64,000 nt of DNA from CAVRXZ01 sp963773035 (GCA_963773035.1 CAVYZX010000002.1:62001-126000), one strand, 5' to 3'. Counted from the first letter of the stretch, positions 37,239 to 46,961 are shown. Numbers and translations: made by a program. The notes: generated by a model from the sequence alone, not told the origin.

Positions 37239-38390
37239 ATGAGCGGGAATGCACGACATCTGTTTACGTCTGAATCGGTGACCGAAGGGCACCCGGATAA
37301 GATCGCCGATCAGATCTCGGATTCGATTCTGGACGCGCTCCTCGCGAAAGACCCGATGAGCCGGGTGGCGTGCGAGACGTTGGTGACCACCGGCTTGGCG
37401 ATCGTGGCGGGGGAGATCACCACCACAGCGGTGATCGACTACCAGGACGTGGTCCGGTCGACGATCAAAGAAGTGGGCTACGACCGCGGCAAGTATGGCT
37501 ATGACGCCGAGACGTGTGCCGTGCTGTCGTCGATTCACAGCCAGTCGCCGGACATTGCGATGGGGGTGGACACCGGCGGGGCGGGCGACCAGGGCCTGAT
37601 GTTCGGCTTCGCGTGCCGGGAGACCGAGGAATTGATGCCGATCCCGATCATGCTAGCGCACAAACTGGTGAAAGGCTTGTCGTGCCTGCGCCGGGACGGG
37701 ACGTTGCCGTATCTGCGGCCGGACGGGAAGTCGCAGGTGACGGTGGAATACGAGGACGCCCAGCCGGTGCGGGTGGATGCGGTGGTGGTGTCGAGCCAGC
37801 ACAGCCCGGACGTCAGCCAGGAGCAGATGCGGACGGATATCATCGAGAAGATCGTCAAGCCGGTGATTCCGGCGGCGATGATGGACACGGACACGAAGAT
37901 CTATGTGAACCCGACGGGGCGGTTCGTGGTGGGCGGGCCGCACGGGGACGCGGGCGTGACGGGCCGCAAGATCATCGTGGACACCTACGGGGGCGCGGCG
38001 CCGCACGGGGGCGGGGCGTTTTCGGGCAAAGACCCCACCAAGGTGGACCGGTCGGCGTGCTACATGGCGCGCTACATTGCGAAGAACGTGGTGGCGGCGG
38101 GGTTGGCCGAGCGGGCGCTGGTGCAGTTGGCGTATGCGATCGGAGTGGCCGACCCGGTGTCGGTGATGGTGCGGACGGAAGGCACGGGACGGATTCCCGA
38201 AGGCCAGATCACCGAGTTGGTGCGTGCGAACTTCAAGCTGACGCCGCGCGGCATCATGGAGGAGCTCCAGCTGCGGCGGCCGATTTACACCAAGACGGCG
38301 GCGTTCGGGCATTTCGGGCGGACCGAGCCGGAATTCACCTGGGAACGGACCGACAAGGCTGCGGCGCTCAAGAGCGGCGCGAAACTTTGA
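37239..38390 (+). CDS. metK: S-adenosylmethionine synthetase MetK
   Basis: A 383-residue enzyme that makes S-adenosylmethionine from methionine and ATP. The signature motifs are FTSESVTEGHPDKIADQISD at the N-terminus, GAGDQGLMFGFACRETEELM, and GGGAFSGKDPTKVDRSACYM. The start has a clear ribosome-binding site (AAGGAG, 6 bases before ATG). The 68-base upstream gap is too short for a SAM riboswitch and none was seen. Base composition is notably higher in GC (many GGG/GCG codons) than the neighbours. Confidence 0.97.
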   Translation: MSGNARHLFTSESVTEGHPDKIADQISDSILDALLAKDPMSRVACETLVTTGLAIVAGEITTTAVIDYQDVVRSTIKEVGYDRGKYGYDAETCAVLSSIHSQSPDIAMGVDTGGAGDQGLMFGFACRETEELMPIPIMLAHKLVKGLSCLRRDGTLPYLRPDGKSQVTVEYEDAQPVRVDAVVVSSQHSPDVSQEQMRTDIIEKIVKPVIPAAMMDTDTKIYVNPTGRFVVGGPHGDAGVTGRKIIVDTYGGAAPHGGGAFSGKDPTKVDRSACYMARYIAKNVVAAGLAERALVQLAYAIGVADPVSVMVRTEGTGRIPEGQITELVRANFKLTPRGIMEELQLRRPIYTKTAAFGHFGRTEPEFTWERTDKAAALKSGAKL

Positions 38391-38447
38391 GAGACAACGG
38401 TCAACGCTGAGGCCGTCGAGCACGCAAAGACTTCAGCACTTGGCATT

Positions 38448-40151
38448 TTGCATTTCAGGAAACTGATCTTCGTGACGGCGGCTCTCGCGGCCGCCGTTTT
38501 CGTTTTCGGGATCCTCAGTCTGCCTCCGGCGAGCCTCTCGCTCGCAAATTTCTCCGACGGCACGGTTCCCGGCATCATTCACGTCCACACCAGCCGATCC
38601 GACGGTCGTGGCACGGCCACGGAAGTGGCGGCGGCGGCCGCGCGAGCTGGACTCAAGTTCGTGGTGTTTACCGACCACGGAGACGCGACGACCGCTCCGG
38701 ATCCGCCTGTCTACCGTTCGGGTGTTCTTTGCCTGGACGCCGTGGAGATTAGCACCCAAGGCGGGCACTATCTGGCGCTGGACATGCCCGCGGCGCCGTA
38801 TCCGCTCGGCGGCGATCCACGAGACGTCGTCGAGGACGTGAAGCGACTAGGTGGATTCGGAGTCGTCGCGCATCCCGAGTCCCCAAAGCCGGCACTCATG
38901 TGGCAGGCGTGGGATGCTCCTTTCGATGGGATCGAATGGATCAACCCCGACACGAGCTGGCGCGTACGTCTTCAGGCAGGCTGGAGCTCGCGATGGAGCA
39001 TGCTCGCCGCGCTGGCCACGTACCCTATCAGGCCGGCGGAAACCATGGCGCGACTCCTTGGCAGCACCGCGCTGCGTGTGGATCGCTGGCAGGCGGTCGC
39101 GCTCACGCGACGTGTGGTCATTCTCGCCGGCGCCGATGCTCACGCGAACCTGGCGTTCGGGAACGGCGATCCGATCGACAACCGGTTTTCGTTGCCGCTC
39201 CCCGGTTACGAGGCCTCCTTTCGGACGATGTCGGTTCACGCCAGGCTCGAGGGTCCGCTCACCGGAAATCCGACGGCAGACGCGGGGATGGTCATGGGTG
39301 CGCTTCGGGCGGGTCGCGCGTATGTCGCGATCGACGGCCTTGCCACACCACCATCATTCGAATTCAGCGCTAACAGCGGGGAAGAGACTGTCGGCCAGGG
39401 AGACGAGCTGGTGCCCACGGGACCGGTAACGCTCCGCGTCAAAAGCAACGCCCCCCCGTCTTACACTACAGTCCTCTGGCACAGTGGCAAACTGCTGGCG
39501 TCCTTCAACGGCAAGACTGAGATCAGTCAAGTTGTCGATCGGCCGGGTGTGTATCGCGTCGAGATCACTGCGCCGTCGAAATACGGACCAAGTCCCTGGC
39601 TGATCAGCAACCCGATCTATGTGGGCTTGCCGCACCCTGCGTCGCCGTCTCGGCCCGAGCCGCCGATTGCTGCAAAGCAGGTGCTTTTCGATGGTCGTAC
39701 CGCAGCAGGCTGGTGGACGGAGGCGGACTCCGGGTCCACAGCAGCGCTGGCCGTAGACTCAACGGGAGGCGTCGCGGCCTTGCGCCTTCGCTACAACCTC
39801 TCGAACGAACCGTCTCCAGGACCGTACGCAACGGTCTCCGTAAACACTCCGACGGGCGAACCTTTTCGCCGTGTCAACTTTTCTGTTCGCAGCGATCGAG
39901 CGATCAGACTCGGCGTGCAGCTTCGAATACCTGGCTCCGTCGGCGACCGATGGGAGCGTTCCGTCTACGCCGACGCCACAAACCGCCACTACAGCATTGA
40001 TTTCGACGACATGACGGCGATCGACGTAACACGTTCGGCCCGTCCGGCGATGGATGCAGTGCGGGATTTGATGTTTGTGATCGATACGACCCACGCCAAA
40101 CCCGGCTCGTCGGGAGATCTGTGGCTCGAGGATATCGTCCTCACCCGGTGA
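38448..40151 (+). CDS. PHP-domain metal-dependent phosphoesterase-like protein, exported
   Basis: About 567 residues from TTG 38448 (a GTG at 38472 is an alternative). An N-terminal hydrophobic segment (FVTAALAAAVFVFGILSLP) is a signal or anchor. A PHP domain follows with metal-binding motifs IIHVHTSRSDGRG, FTDHGDATT, a Glu in LDAVEISTQGGHY and His in VVAHPESPKP; a further His is in ILAGADAHANL. The C-terminal third is beta-rich (about 330-565, Ig-like then jelly-roll-like). The PHP fold is sure; the substrate is unknown. It converges on the LptF-LptG gene with a 9-base gap. Confidence 0.82.
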   Translation: MHFRKLIFVTAALAAAVFVFGILSLPPASLSLANFSDGTVPGIIHVHTSRSDGRGTATEVAAAAARAGLKFVVFTDHGDATTAPDPPVYRSGVLCLDAVEISTQGGHYLALDMPAAPYPLGGDPRDVVEDVKRLGGFGVVAHPESPKPALMWQAWDAPFDGIEWINPDTSWRVRLQAGWSSRWSMLAALATYPIRPAETMARLLGSTALRVDRWQAVALTRRVVILAGADAHANLAFGNGDPIDNRFSLPLPGYEASFRTMSVHARLEGPLTGNPTADAGMVMGALRAGRAYVAIDGLATPPSFEFSANSGEETVGQGDELVPTGPVTLRVKSNAPPSYTTVLWHSGKLLASFNGKTEISQVVDRPGVYRVEITAPSKYGPSPWLISNPIYVGLPHPASPSRPEPPIAAKQVLFDGRTAAGWWTEADSGSTAALAVDSTGGVAALRLRYNLSNEPSPGPYATVSVNTPTGEPFRRVNFSVRSDRAIRLGVQLRIPGSVGDRWERSVYADATNRHYSIDFDDMTAIDVTRSARPAMDAVRDLMFVIDTTHAKPGSSGDLWLEDIVLTR

Positions 40152-40160
40152 GGAATTCGT

Positions 40161-42518
40161 TCACGTCCTGACCGTCAAGATCATGTACGCGGCCGCGGCG
40201 CCGAACAGAAGATTGGGCGCCCACGCCGCGAGCATCGGCGAGATCAGCCCCCCCGAGCCAACCGCTCCGAACACACTCAGCATCGTCCAGTAGCTGATGG
40301 CGAGGACCAGCGCGATGCCGATGCCGTATAAGGCGCCGCTGCGACCAATGGTCACGGCAAACGGAACTGCCAACAGCGTCATGACGAGCGTGACGAAAGG
40401 AAAGGCGACCTTCCTCTGCAGCCGGACCATGTACGGAACCACGTAGAACCCGCTGGCTTGAAGTTGAGAAATGTAGCGTTCCAGTTGGCGATACGTCATC
40501 CGGTCCGCGTCGGGTACGTCTGTCTTGAAGTAGCCAGGTTCCTCGAGCGAAAGCGGCTTGGCGGCAAACGGGGCGTAGTCGACTATGACACTGCTCCCGC
40601 CTTTGCTGCGGGTCGTCGAGAATCCCCGAGTCCATCCCTGGCGACCCTGCCATGTCGGCACCCGCCGCCCGCCGCTGGTTGACTGAGGCAGGAGTCCGAC
40701 ATCAGCGGCGTAGGTGAGCGATCCGAGCCGCCAATCGGACGCCAGATCGAAAACCGTCAACCGGCTGAAGCGATTCGCCCGGGGATCGAAGTATTCGTAG
40801 TGGTAAATGTCCTCGTCACGACCGACGATCCACCGGCGATCCAAGACTCCAAACGTCTGCGCAGCAAACCCTCGGATGACATGTCGAATGGCTTCAGCCT
40901 TGCGGTTGGATTCGGCGAGGACCCGCTCCTGCAACAGGAACAGGACGCCGCTGAAGACGGCGGCAAACAACAGCAGCGGCGCCGCAGACCGATAGAGGCT
41001 GACGCCGCAGGCGCGCATCACAATGAGCTCGCTGTTCTTCGTCAGCAACCCGATCACCACCAGAGTCGCAATCAAGGCCGCCATCGGGATGATGTAGTAG
41101 ATGAATTGCGGGGTCGCAAAATAGAAGTAGCGGACGAGCATTCCGGTCGTCGCCGTCCCCCGGAACAGCTTGTCGGCGAAATCCATGAATGTCGAGATGT
41201 AAAAGAGGCCGAGGAGGCCGACCAGCCCCAGACCAAAAATCCGCAGGTACTGCCTCGTTACGTAGAGGTCGAGAAGGCTCGGCCGCGGCAGGTTCAGGCG
41301 GGGAAGTCTGATGACCACGGTGATCCTGTCGCGGCGCGGCCTGGCCGCCTCTACAGAACCATCGGCCGACGCCCGGCGGCCCAACGTGGGTAGCGTGATG
41401 CGGAGCTGCTGGTCGGCGGCGCCGGCTCTCCACATGACGAGCGCGATGCCAGCCCCGCCGAGCACGACGTTGGCGATCCAGGGCGCAAACGTCGGCGGAA
41501 CTCTTCCGCCGACGGCGAGTGCGCGCGAGGTCCAGAGCAGGAAGTAGTAGATCATGATCACGCCGAAGCCAAGAACGAACCCGGCGAGCTTGCCGTCCTT
41601 GCGGTTCGTCAGACCAAGCCCCAGACCGATCAACGCCAGAACCAGGCAGGCCCCTGGAATAGCGAACTTCTGCTGAATCGTAAACAGCTGACCGTACTCG
41701 GCCGGCCCACGACGGGGGGCTTTGGCGATTTCCGCGCGCAGCTCCGCAATGGTCATCTCGTTGTCGCCCTTGAGCAGCGTCCTGGCGCGGGGCAAGACCA
41801 GGTCCGCATCCATACGCAGGACCAGGCGATCAAAGGAGCTCCCTTCGTATTTTTCGGGCTCCTTGAGAAAGGTCGTATGGCGAGTGCCGGTTTCGAGCAG
41901 CAACTCGACGACCCGCTGCTCGCGGTCGACGATCATCCGGCCGCCCTCGGCAAGATAGACACTCGTTTCATCCGGTCGAGTCGAGTCGGCGACGAACACG
42001 TCGCGCCACCCGCCGCTGGGAAGCGTGTCCTGGACGTACAGGACGTGGTTCGGATCGGCCTCGAAGAAGACTCGTGGCTTGACATCGCTCTCGGCCCGCG
42101 AGGCGGTGACATTGAACGCGATTTCGCGAAAGGCTTGATTGGCGTTCGGGAGGGCCTCGATCATCACGTAACCGGTCACCACACACGCAACGATTGCAAG
42201 GCCAGCGACCGGCCGGAGCACCCGAAAGATGCTGATGCCACACGCCTGCAGCGCCACGAACTCGCGATCAGCCGACAGACGGCCGAGGCCAATCAGGAGT
42301 CCCAGCAGGAGCGAGATCGGGATCGTGACGCCCAGCGCCTGGGGCAGCAGCAGGGCCAGCACGTGAACGATGGTCCCCCAGCCGACGCCTTTCTCGATCA
42401 ACTTCTCTCCCTGATCGAGAATCGGTGGCATCTCGAGCAGGAACGTGCTGATCAAGAGCGACAGGAAAAAGGGGATCAAGACCTCGCGGACGACGTAGCG
42501 GTCGAGTATCTTGAACAT
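40161..42518 (-). CDS. Fused LptF-LptG lipopolysaccharide transport permease
   Basis: A 785-residue protein with two consecutive LptF/LptG (YjgP/YjgQ) domains. The first half (about 1-365) begins FKILDRYVVREVLIPFFLSL with six transmembrane helices split by a beta-jellyroll; a basic linker (about 375-410) follows; the second half (about 415-785) begins again as LLDLYVTRQYLRIFGLGLVG with its own helices and jellyroll. Normally these are two proteins that pair in the inner membrane with the LptB ATPase to extract LPS. Here one chain supplies both. A partial lptB lies at the right edge of the window. The junction shows no stop or frame change. Confidence 0.93.
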   Translation of the reverse strand: MFKILDRYVVREVLIPFFLSLLISTFLLEMPPILDQGEKLIEKGVGWGTIVHVLALLLPQALGVTIPISLLLGLLIGLGRLSADREFVALQACGISIFRVLRPVAGLAIVACVVTGYVMIEALPNANQAFREIAFNVTASRAESDVKPRVFFEADPNHVLYVQDTLPSGGWRDVFVADSTRPDETSVYLAEGGRMIVDREQRVVELLLETGTRHTTFLKEPEKYEGSSFDRLVLRMDADLVLPRARTLLKGDNEMTIAELRAEIAKAPRRGPAEYGQLFTIQQKFAIPGACLVLALIGLGLGLTNRKDGKLAGFVLGFGVIMIYYFLLWTSRALAVGGRVPPTFAPWIANVVLGGAGIALVMWRAGAADQQLRITLPTLGRRASADGSVEAARPRRDRITVVIRLPRLNLPRPSLLDLYVTRQYLRIFGLGLVGLLGLFYISTFMDFADKLFRGTATTGMLVRYFYFATPQFIYYIIPMAALIATLVVIGLLTKNSELIVMRACGVSLYRSAAPLLLFAAVFSGVLFLLQERVLAESNRKAEAIRHVIRGFAAQTFGVLDRRWIVGRDEDIYHYEYFDPRANRFSRLTVFDLASDWRLGSLTYAADVGLLPQSTSGGRRVPTWQGRQGWTRGFSTTRSKGGSSVIVDYAPFAAKPLSLEEPGYFKTDVPDADRMTYRQLERYISQLQASGFYVVPYMVRLQRKVAFPFVTLVMTLLAVPFAVTIGRSGALYGIGIALVLAISYWTMLSVFGAVGSGGLISPMLAAWAPNLLFGAAAAYMILTVRT

Positions 42519-42553
42519 TGAGTGGAGGGGGTCCTGCCCCTAAGAGTAACACC

Positions 42554-44749
42554 ATGACTCAAGTCGCGCTTCTCTGGCATATGCACCAGCCGTCGTACGA
42601 GGACCTCGTCACCCAGGAGCACATTCTGCCGTGGGTCCGGCTGCACGCCCTGAAGGACTACTACGGGATGGTGGCGATGCTCGAGGCCTTCCCCAAGGTT
42701 CGGGTGACGTTCAACCTCGTCCCGTCCTTGCTGGTGCAGATCGAAGCATTCGCCGAGAACCGCGCGCGCGATCATTTTCTGGAGTTGAGCCTCAAGCCGG
42801 CCGTCGAACTGAACGACAGCGAAGTGCAGTTCATCCTCGAGAACTTCTTTCATGCACAACGCGAACGGATGATCGACGTCCACCTTCGGTACGCGGAACT
42901 GCTGGCGCGGCGCGGCGCCGCGCTGTCCGCCGGGCGGGACCTCCGGGGCATGGCCGATCGGTTCAGCGAGGAGGATCTGCGTGATCTGCAGGTATGGCAC
43001 AAGCTGGCCTGGATCGATCCCATATATATGGAGACAGACTCTCGCGTGCGGGGCCTGCTCGCCAAGGGCCGTGGCTTTACAGAGGAGGACAAGCGGACGC
43101 TGCGCGACATAGAGCTCGACCTCCTCAACCGGGTGATCCCCGCATACCGAGCGGCTGTGGCACGAGGACAGATCGAGATTTCGACCTCGCCGTTCTATCA
43201 CCCGATCCTGCCCCTCTTGTGCGACACCAACATCTACCTGCAGACGCACCCGAACTCGCCGATGCCCCGGCGCCGCTTCGCTCATCCCGAGGATGCGGCC
43301 GAACAGTTGTCGCGTGCCGCCGTGCTTCACGAACGATTGTTCGAACGGCGGCCCATCGGAGTCTGGCCATCGGAGGGCTCGGTCTCCGACGCCATGGTCC
43401 CGCTCGTTGCCGCGGCCGGCTTTGCGTGGATGGCCACCGATGAGCAGATTCTGGGTCGCACGCTTTCCACTGCATTCTGGAGGGACGGCCAGGGACAGAT
43501 TGAACACCCCGAATCCCTGTACAAGGCCTATCAGGTGTCCGCCGGCGGAGCGCACGTGGCGTGTGTGTTTCGGGATCACGTCCTCTCCGACCTCATCGGT
43601 TTCACCTACGCGAGCTGGCCGGCGGAGACCGCGGCGCGAGATTTCGTCGCGCGGCTCGTGGAGGCGGGTCGCCGGTATGCGTCGCGGACCGGCGGGGAAG
43701 AGGCACTGATTCCCATCATCCTCGACGGCGAGAACGCCTGGGAGCATTTCGAAGGCGGCGGCCGGCCATTTCTCCGGGCGCTCTACGGATTGCTGTCCGA
43801 GCACTCCGATCTGCGGACCGTGACGATGGCCGAAGCGTGCGCCAAGCCGCGCCGGGAATTGACCGGCATTTTCCCAGGCTCGTGGATCGACGCGAACTTC
43901 TACATCTGGATCGGCCACGCTGACGACCAGCGTGCGTGGAGCCAGTTGGCTGAGGCACGCCAGGCGCTCGAGTCTGCGTCGGGAGTCGACGCCGGGCGGC
44001 TGTCCCGTGCCCGCGAAGAAATCCTGATTGCCGAAGGCAGCGATTGGTTCTGGTGGTACGGCGACGACCATTCATCCGCCCACGATTCGGAATTCGACGC
44101 CTTGTTTCGTCGGCACCTGCGGAACGCCTACGAGCTGCTGGGACAGCCCATTCCCGAGGAACTGCTGGTCAGCAACATCTCGTCCGCCGCGTGGGAGACG
44201 GCTCCGACCAGCCTCATCACCCCAACCTTGGACGGCGAGGAAACCAGCTATTTCGAGTGGCTGGGCGCCGGCACCATTGAGCCTCGTCCCGATCAGGGGA
44301 CCATGCACAGAGGCGAGACGAAAAGTGGCCCCATCACGCGGGTCCATGTGGGATTCGATCGGGAGTGCCTCTACATCCGGGCGGACAGCGACGGCCCCAT
44401 GACGGGCTGGCTGGCCGAAGGGTATGAGGTGAACGTGACGTTTCTCAAGCCGGAAGGCATCCGCTGTGTGATTCGCCAACTGGAGGAACTCTCGGCCGTC
44501 CTGCACGTGCGAGCGGCCCACGATCGGTGGCTCGAACGGGGTCCAGGCCTGAGTCGAGCCGCCTGCGGAACCGTGCTCGAGATCGCGCTGTCACTGGCCG
44601 AACTAGGGTTGGCAGCCGGGGCTTCGCTGGCATTCCTCGTGACGATGCGGGACTCGCGAACGCCGATTTCCGAACCCGCATCGGCCCCGTTACTCGTCGA
44701 GCTCACGTCCCCCGACGAACGCTTCGCCGGACACAACTGGACGGCCTGA
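42554..44749 (+). CDS. Glycoside hydrolase family 57 (amylase/amylopullulanase-like)
   Basis: 731 residues from ATG 42554; a TTG at 42518 in the same frame overlaps the divergent gene and is less likely. GH57 motifs: VALLWHMHQPSYED (motif 1) at the N-terminus, GVWPSEGSVSDAMVPL at about 270, the region WMATDEQILG with the probable nucleophile Glu at about 295, and ILDGENAWEHFEGGG with the acid Asp at about 390. A C-terminal beta domain (about 540-730, TRVHVGFDRECLYIRADSDG) completes a layout common in acidobacterial GH57 enzymes. There is no signal peptide, so it probably acts on intracellular alpha-glucan. Confidence 0.9.
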   Translation: MTQVALLWHMHQPSYEDLVTQEHILPWVRLHALKDYYGMVAMLEAFPKVRVTFNLVPSLLVQIEAFAENRARDHFLELSLKPAVELNDSEVQFILENFFHAQRERMIDVHLRYAELLARRGAALSAGRDLRGMADRFSEEDLRDLQVWHKLAWIDPIYMETDSRVRGLLAKGRGFTEEDKRTLRDIELDLLNRVIPAYRAAVARGQIEISTSPFYHPILPLLCDTNIYLQTHPNSPMPRRRFAHPEDAAEQLSRAAVLHERLFERRPIGVWPSEGSVSDAMVPLVAAAGFAWMATDEQILGRTLSTAFWRDGQGQIEHPESLYKAYQVSAGGAHVACVFRDHVLSDLIGFTYASWPAETAARDFVARLVEAGRRYASRTGGEEALIPIILDGENAWEHFEGGGRPFLRALYGLLSEHSDLRTVTMAEACAKPRRELTGIFPGSWIDANFYIWIGHADDQRAWSQLAEARQALESASGVDAGRLSRAREEILIAEGSDWFWWYGDDHSSAHDSEFDALFRRHLRNAYELLGQPIPEELLVSNISSAAWETAPTSLITPTLDGEETSYFEWLGAGTIEPRPDQGTMHRGETKSGPITRVHVGFDRECLYIRADSDGPMTGWLAEGYEVNVTFLKPEGIRCVIRQLEELSAVLHVRAAHDRWLERGPGLSRAACGTVLEIALSLAELGLAAGASLAFLVTMRDSRTPISEPASAPLLVELTSPDERFAGHNWTA

Positions 44750-44795
44750 GGGTCAATCGCAGGCAGCCGGGGGGCAAATTCGCGCTGTATTCGTT

Positions 44796-44823
44796 GGGTC
44801 TGATAATGGATGTTATGTTAACT
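44796..44823 (+). other. dif: dif-like XerC/XerD recombination site
   Basis: A 28-base site with the layout of chromosomal dif. The left (XerC) arm GGGTCTGATAA matches 7 of 11 positions of E. coli dif, including the core-proximal ATAA; the 6-base centre TGGATG matches 4 of 6; the right (XerD) arm TTATGTTAACT matches 10 of 11. The right arm TTATGTTAA is the most conserved part of dif across bacteria. It lies in non-coding DNA. Comparison with E. coli dif was made from memory. Confidence 0.8.
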
Positions 44824-45192
44824 ACGGGCCAACGCCGCTGGCCCCCGGGTGCTTCTCAGCCCCCGATTCTCAAGCCGGCCGACTGATCTCCCCCTGGCGC
44901 TCCGTTAAGGCCCTCCCAGATGAGCCTAGGCCACCCTGGAGGGTTCCCCGCCCGACTGCTCGTGTTCGTGACATCTCGTGGGACTTCGCGCCACGCAATG
45001 AGCACGCGCGGCAACACGCGGCCGCATCGAAGCCGGGACCAGCACCAATCAGCCGAAGCACGTCGCCACGATTCCAGTAACGGCCTAGCGCGCGAACGCC
45101 TGTTCCCGGAGCGAGTCCAGGAAAACGCCGCGAGTCGGCTAGTGGACTGTATCCGACGGATTACTACAGATCACGAGCAACCCAAATTGATA

Positions 45193-45219
45193 CTCCGCGA
45201 TCTCCGCGTCCTCTGCGTT
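45193..45219. repeat. Three degenerate nonamers CTCYGCGNN
   Basis: CTCCGCGAT, CTCCGCGTC and CTCTGCGTT stand in tandem. Such CTCTGCG-type nonamers are a frequent intergenic low-complexity repeat in several phyla. No function is assigned. Confidence 0.5.
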
Positions 45220-45388
45220 CGCCGTCGTGACCGGTGCTGATTCAGCCAATACACGCCACTAGGTCCCAATCGACACAAAGGATCGACTTCCGAGGATGTC
45301 GGCCCGGCCGGGCGCTCTGGGACAGCGCCAGAAATCCCTTCGCCGGCACGCGCCGGCCGGACGAATCAGCCGGCCAGGAGCGCAAGGA

Positions 45389-46219
45389 CTAGGGTCGTTT
45401 GCGCAGCTCGCGGAGGATGGCCTCGAGCGCGTCGATGATCTCGTCGCGGGTGGCGCGGCTCTTGGTGAAGGACAGCTTGAGATTGAACGCCTTGGTCGGT
45501 GGACGGTAGGCAAAGACGTAGTGTTTCGGCCGCCCGGCTTTTGGCTTGGCGACGGCGTCGCGGAGCTGCTGGCGCGTCGCGGTGCCGCCCTGGCTGGCGA
45601 TTCGCTCGATGAGAGCGGTCATTTTTTCAGAGCTATCTTGCCTAACCACCTGAAGGAGCAACGATTTGGAGGAAATGTCGGCCAGCCGACACAGGTTTCG
45701 GACGTCCTCAGGCATGGCGTTGAGGGTCAGCGACTCCGTGACCGACGTCCGCGACTTCCCCAGCCGCCGCGCCAGATCCTCGTGCGTGTAGCCGCAGCGC
45801 TCGGCTAGGCCGTGGAGCGCCTCCGCCTCTTCGAAGGGCGTCAGGTCTTTGCGCTGGAGGTTCTCGATCAGCGCCAGCTCCAGCATCTCGGTCTCGTCGA
45901 CGTCGCGGATCACCACCGGCAGCTCGCGCAGGCCGACCTGGACCGCCGCTTGGTAGCGGCGCTCCCCGGCCACGATCTGGAAACGGCCCCCCCGCTGCCG
46001 CACGACGAGCGGCTCGAGAATGCCCTGCTCGGCGATCGACGCCATCAGCTCCGACAGGTCTCCCATCACCTGCCGGGGCTGATGCGGATTGGGGTCGATG
46101 AGGTCGATCGGAATCAGCCGCCCGATGGGCGTTCCGGCCGACGCGGCGAGCGCCTCGACATAGTGCTGATCGTGGCGCATGGCGATGGTCTCGGGCAGGC
46201 CTCGTCTAGGCACGGTCAA
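45389..46219 (-). CDS. parB: Chromosome partitioning protein ParB (Spo0J family)
   Basis: A 276-residue ParB. The N-terminal CTPase domain has IDLIDPNPHQPRQ, the phosphate-binding motif GERRYQAA (about 85-92) and ENLQRKDLTPFEEAEAL; the helix-turn-helix (about 140-170) is YTHEDLARRLGKSRTSVTES; a C-terminal dimer domain closes the protein. It binds parS sites and spreads as a CTP-dependent clamp. The start overlaps the parA stop by 14 bases. No good parS (TGTTTCACGTGAAACA) was found in the window. Confidence 0.95.
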   Translation of the reverse strand: MTVPRRGLPETIAMRHDQHYVEALAASAGTPIGRLIPIDLIDPNPHQPRQVMGDLSELMASIAEQGILEPLVVRQRGGRFQIVAGERRYQAAVQVGLRELPVVIRDVDETEMLELALIENLQRKDLTPFEEAEALHGLAERCGYTHEDLARRLGKSRTSVTESLTLNAMPEDVRNLCRLADISSKSLLLQVVRQDSSEKMTALIERIASQGGTATRQQLRDAVAKPKAGRPKHYVFAYRPPTKAFNLKLSFTKSRATRDEIIDALEAILRELRKRP

Positions 46220-46961
46220 TGATCTCCTCGCACAGGCTGTAGTACTCGGTCGCGCCCGTCGACTCGGGCGCGAAGGTGAAAATCGATTCCTTATACGCCG
46301 GGCTCTCCTCCAACCGGACGCTCTTGGTGATGACGGTCTTGAACACCTTGCCGCCGAAGACCTTCTGGATCTGCGCGCGGATGTCCCGGCCCAGCGCCGT
46401 CCGCTTGTCGTGCATCGTAATCACGACGCCCAGGATGCGCAATGCCGGATTGGGCCGCGCCCGCACCTTTTCGATCGTCTCGAGCAGGTCGTCGGTGCCC
46501 TCGAGCGCGAAGTAGGAGGACTGAATCGGAATCAGCAGGTGCGTGGCTGCCACCAGCGCATTGACGGTCAACAACCCGAGCGTCGGGGGACAATCGATGA
46601 CCACCTGCGGATACTCGCGCCGCAGCGGCTCGAGCTTGTCCTTCAGGCGGAAGTGCGCATCCATCTCCCCCACCAGCTTGGCTTCGAGTTTGGCCAGCGC
46701 AATCCGCGACGGCGCAATCGAGAGCTTCTCGACCGACGACGGCAGAATGATGTCGGCCAGCGACACGCCCGGATCCGCGATCGCGTCGTAGACGCTGCGC
46801 GACACCTGCGGCATGTCGAGAAACGACATCGTGCTGTTGGCCTGGGGATCGAGGTCGACGAGCAACGTGCGCTTGCCTCGGAGCGCAAGCGCCGCCGCGA
46901 GATTGATGGCCGTCGTAGTCTTGCCGACGCCGCCTTTTTGGTTGGCGATCGCAACAATCAT
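46206..46961 (-). CDS. parA: Chromosome partitioning ATPase ParA (Soj family)
   Basis: A 251-residue deviant-Walker ATPase: IANQKGGVGKTTTAINLAAA at residues 6-25, LLVDLDPQANST at about 34-45 and VVIDCPPTLGLLTVNAL at about 120. It is the short chromosomal type without an N-terminal DNA-binding domain. It acts with ParB to position the replication origin. It sits upstream of parB in one operon. Confidence 0.95.
   Translation of the reverse strand: MIVAIANQKGGVGKTTTAINLAAALALRGKRTLLVDLDPQANSTMSFLDMPQVSRSVYDAIADPGVSLADIILPSSVEKLSIAPSRIALAKLEAKLVGEMDAHFRLKDKLEPLRREYPQVVIDCPPTLGLLTVNALVAATHLLIPIQSSYFALEGTDDLLETIEKVRARPNPALRILGVVITMHDKRTALGRDIRAQIQKVFGGKVFKTVITKSVRLEESPAYKESIFTFAPESTGATEYYSLCEEIIDRA

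Larger units (their letters stand above)
44750..45388. other. Intergenic region of about 640 bases, no convincing gene
   Basis: The only gene-free stretch longer than 300 bases in the window. It holds the dif-like site (44796-44823), a small hairpin beside it (GGGCCA-ACGCCGC-TGGCCC, 44826-44844), a triple nonamer repeat (45193-45219) and a GC-rich inverted repeat built on GGCCGG just past the parB stop that could end parB transcripts. Short open frames are present, but none has a recognisable product or ribosome-binding site. Confidence 0.7.

Noticed and set aside
42476..44071. 531-codon open frame on the minus strand opposite the GH57 gene
   Set aside because: It is antisense to clear GH57 motifs and shows no family similarity.
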